Shown: in pieces, positions 15,083 through 16,434 of the stretch | Layout of the letters: each line of letters opens with the position of its first letter | Numbering within the stretch: the stretch's first letter is position 1 | Origin: an uncultured Eubacterium sp. | GTDB lineage: Bacteria > Bacillota > Clostridia > Peptostreptococcales > Anaerovoracaceae | Length of the DNA stretch: 16,434 nt | Direction: 5' to 3' | NCBI GenBank assembly: GCA_900542385.1 | Contig: UQNP01000030.1 | Coordinates: forward strand, 1-16,434 | The notes under the pieces: generated by a model | What the model saw: the letters and a program-made list of their open reading frames with translations, nothing else | The model's database searches: none | Told to the model about the DNA's origin: nothing | Position numbers and translations under genes: made by a program

Positions 15083-15112
15083 ATTTTAACACAATGTGCA
15101 TATATCGTACAA
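15083..15112 (-). promoter_or_regulatory. Candidate promoter of the VanR-like regulator gene
   Basis: On the minus strand TTGTAC (15107-15112) is followed after 18 bp by TAAAAT (15083-15088), about 47 bp upstream of the regulator start. The region is AT-rich, so other registers are possible. Confidence 0.4.
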
Positions 15113-15170
15113 GGCTTCATATTTACACGTTTTCAGCCGCTCTTTTTCTAACGTCTTCTTGTTTTTCGCC

Positions 15171-15195
15171 ATCTTATATTATCATCATATAAGAT
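15171..15195. repeat. Inverted repeat ATCTTATAT-7-ATATAAGAT at the end of the small membrane protein gene
   Basis: This perfect 9-bp inverted repeat with a 7-base spacer covers the stop codon of the small membrane protein gene. It is AT-rich and is not followed by a T-run on the minus strand, so termination there is doubtful. Confidence 0.45.
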
Positions 15196-15512
15196 TTAAC
15201 CATTCCCAGCACTACCGAAGCTGTTACCAGAAGATATGCCGGCATGCATCTTCCTTCAGATCTATATTTCATGTAAACGAGTATTCCTGCGATTCCCATA
15301 AATCCGAATATCCACGAAAGCACCTGATAAATGATCCAGTTTGTCGGAGCGCTCGTTGCTCCCAATACTGCGATTATCATGCCCCATACAGCCATCGCAT
15401 AGAAAGTACCTTTTTTTGCCCCTTCACTTTTAACTGAATACATGAGTATAAGTCCCAGTATGCTTATCAAACTCATAACGATAAATAATATAAGTAATAT
15501 TCCCAGTGCCAT
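15174..15512 (-). CDS. Small four-helix membrane protein of unknown function
   Basis: I do not recognise the family. The 112-residue protein has four predicted membrane helices (about 3-26, 35-54, 59-80 and 90-111) with short loops; the loops between helices 1-2 and 3-4 are basic (KSEGAKKG, KYRSEGR). The ATG at 15512 has AGGAGG 7 bases upstream, so it is very likely a real gene. It lies between the genes of a two-component pair, 174 bp after the kinase and 137 bp before the regulator. It could be an accessory or target membrane protein of that system. I see no enzymatic motif. Confidence 0.75.
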   Translation of the reverse strand: MALGILLILFIVMSLISILGLILMYSVKSEGAKKGTFYAMAVWGMIIAVLGATSAPTNWIIYQVLSWIFGFMGIAGILVYMKYRSEGRCMPAYLLVTASVVLGMVKSYMMII

Positions 15513-15534
15513 AATTTTTCCTCCTTTTCATATC

Positions 15535-15550
15535 TGCGATCTTGCGATCT
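15535..15550. repeat. Tandem 8-bp repeat TGCGATCT x2
   Basis: Two perfect adjacent copies of TGCGATCT sit about 23 bp upstream of the small membrane protein start, just upstream of its ribosome binding site. They may be a regulator site or a leader structure; two copies only, so chance cannot be excluded. Confidence 0.4.
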
Positions 15551-15598
15551 GCATTTTCACATTACACTTTTGTATTTTGGCTCTCTTGCCTTTCTGTG

Positions 15599-15608
15599 AT
15601 CTTAAGAT
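15599..15608. promoter_or_regulatory. Palindrome ATCTTAAGAT upstream of the small membrane protein gene
   Basis: This perfect 10-bp palindrome lies in the 174-bp gap after the kinase gene. It contains the same TCTTAA core as the array upstream of symporter module B, which raises the possibility of a shared regulator. I found no convincing promoter in this gap. Confidence 0.35.
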
Positions 15609-15686
15609 AACACCGCCGCATAAAGAATTTTCGTATATATTTCTGAAGAATTCTAAAGATAACGATGTTTTGCAAAAATACAGATT

Positions 15687-16434
15687 CTATATAAAAAGGA
15701 TTATGTCTATGGCAAAATGATCTTCTCCGCCGATCACTTCCGTTCTGCCTTTATAAAATTCCGCGATCTTCTTTATGCTGTTGATGCCTATACCGTAGCT
15801 TTCCGCCGAACCGGGGGTGATCTTTGCCGTTTTGTTCTTCTGTCTTATATGAAATATGTTTTTATCATTATCCTTTTCAAGCGTTATATACATTTCTACT
15901 TTTCCCGAAGTACTTGCATACTTTTCCACATTAGACGCAAGGTTATCTATTATTCTCCGAAAATCATAAACATCGACCATTCCTCCGAAATCATAACTTC
16001 CATCCACCTCTACAGTACAGTCGAATCTATCTTCGATCGTATCCTTCCATTCGTCAGCAAGCTGTTCCGCCAGCAATTTCATACTGCTTATATACTCCCC
16101 GCTCTCATTCTTTTCTTCCAGCAAACGGTCCGTAAGCACTTTCATCTGTTCAGATTTGACCTGTATCAGCTCTATATATTTTCTCATTTCGCTTTCAGAA
16201 AGCTCTTTTTTATCAATCATGAAATCCGAATAAGCTATAATTGAAGTCAGAGGTGTTCTTATATCGTGAGACAGGGATCTTATGAACAGCTCCCGCTTTT
16301 CTTTCATTTCTTTTTCTTTTCGTATTATATCGTTTTGAGATTCAGACAAATAGTTTATACTCTCCGCAAGCTTCGTAAGTTCATCGTTGCCTTCCGGAGT
16401 TATGTAAAACTTTTCTTCGGCATCCTCCATTTTT
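15687..16434 (-). CDS. Sensor histidine kinase, C-terminal part (N-terminus beyond window)
   Basis: The frame is open to the right edge, so the visible ATG near 16430 need not be the true start; about 248 residues are seen. In that fragment residues about 12-35 look like the end of a HAMP domain. A coiled-coil linker leads to HisKA with SLSHDIRTPLTS and phospho-acceptor His55 (fragment numbering). The HATPase_c domain has N-box residues N163 and N167 and a short G-x-G at SYGIGINS (211-218). The canonical DxGxG G1 box is not present: the equivalent stretch reads FHIRQKNKTAKI. Membrane input domains are presumably encoded beyond the window. It most likely pairs with the VanR-like regulator downstream. 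Confidence 0.88.
   Translation of the reverse strand, partial: KMEDAEEKFYITPEGNDELTKLAESINYLSESQNDIIRKEKEMKEKRELFIRSLSHDIRTPLTSIIAYSDFMIDKKELSESEMRKYIELIQVKSEQMKVLTDRLLEEKNESGEYISSMKLLAEQLADEWKDTIEDRFDCTVEVDGSYDFGGMVDVYDFRRIIDNLASNVEKYASTSGKVEMYITLEKDNDKNIFHIRQKNKTAKITPGSAESYGIGINSIKKIAEFYKGRTEVIGGEDHFAIDIILFI

Noticed and set aside
15171..15195. Inverted repeat considered as a terminator of the small membrane protein gene
   Set aside because: It lacks GC pairs and a following T-run on the minus strand.
15717..16244. Plus-strand 175-codon open frame
   Set aside because: It is antisense to the partial histidine kinase, which has clear H- and N-boxes.

Overview
The window reads as chromosomal DNA of a low-to-moderate GC member of the Bacillota, most likely an anaerobic Clostridia. 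The grounds are the yybS-gdpP-rplI-dnaB gene order typical of Bacillota, strong AGGAGG-type ribosome binding sites, sigma-A-like promoters with TATAAT boxes, and an aldo/keto reductase carrying two 4Fe-4S clusters, which is typical of strict anaerobes. I cannot name the genus. No RNA gene, insertion sequence, phage gene or CRISPR array is visible.

Region 1 (1-5413, all minus strand) is a housekeeping operon read from a near-consensus sigma-A promoter at 5385-5413. Its order is a DUF2232/YybS-like membrane protein, a GdpP-type c-di-AMP phosphodiesterase, ribosomal protein L9, replicative helicase DnaB, and a DnaD-domain replication protein cut by the window edge. The GdpP protein is unusual: it starts directly at its PAS domain and has no membrane anchor.

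Region 2 (5550-9146, minus strand) is a signalling cluster: a multi-pass membrane PAS histidine kinase, an OmpR-family response regulator, and a second, two-helix histidine kinase whose start overlaps the regulator stop by 4 bp. It ends in a clear intrinsic terminator.

Region 3 (9160-12907) holds two convergent transport modules separated by a bidirectional terminator. Each pairs a 496-residue sodium:solute symporter (SSS) family protein with a small two-helix membrane protein, but the gene order is opposite: symporter first in module A, small protein first in module B. Module A is divergent from the membrane kinase and is preceded by an 11-codon leader ORF whose stop overlaps the symporter start (ATGA).

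Region 4 (12841-14274) is the divergent control region between module B and an iron-sulfur aldo/keto reductase. It contains a perfect 10-bp inverted repeat and helically phased copies of TCTTAA, strongly suggesting a regulator array. The reductase ends in a strong bidirectional terminator.

Region 5 (14320-16434, minus strand) is a second two-component system: a partial histidine kinase running off the right edge, a small four-helix membrane protein of unknown function, and an OmpR-family regulator with its own likely promoter. A plausible but unproven reading of regions 2-5 is an anaerobic uptake and redox module for one or two small organic solutes under control of two neighbouring two-component systems.
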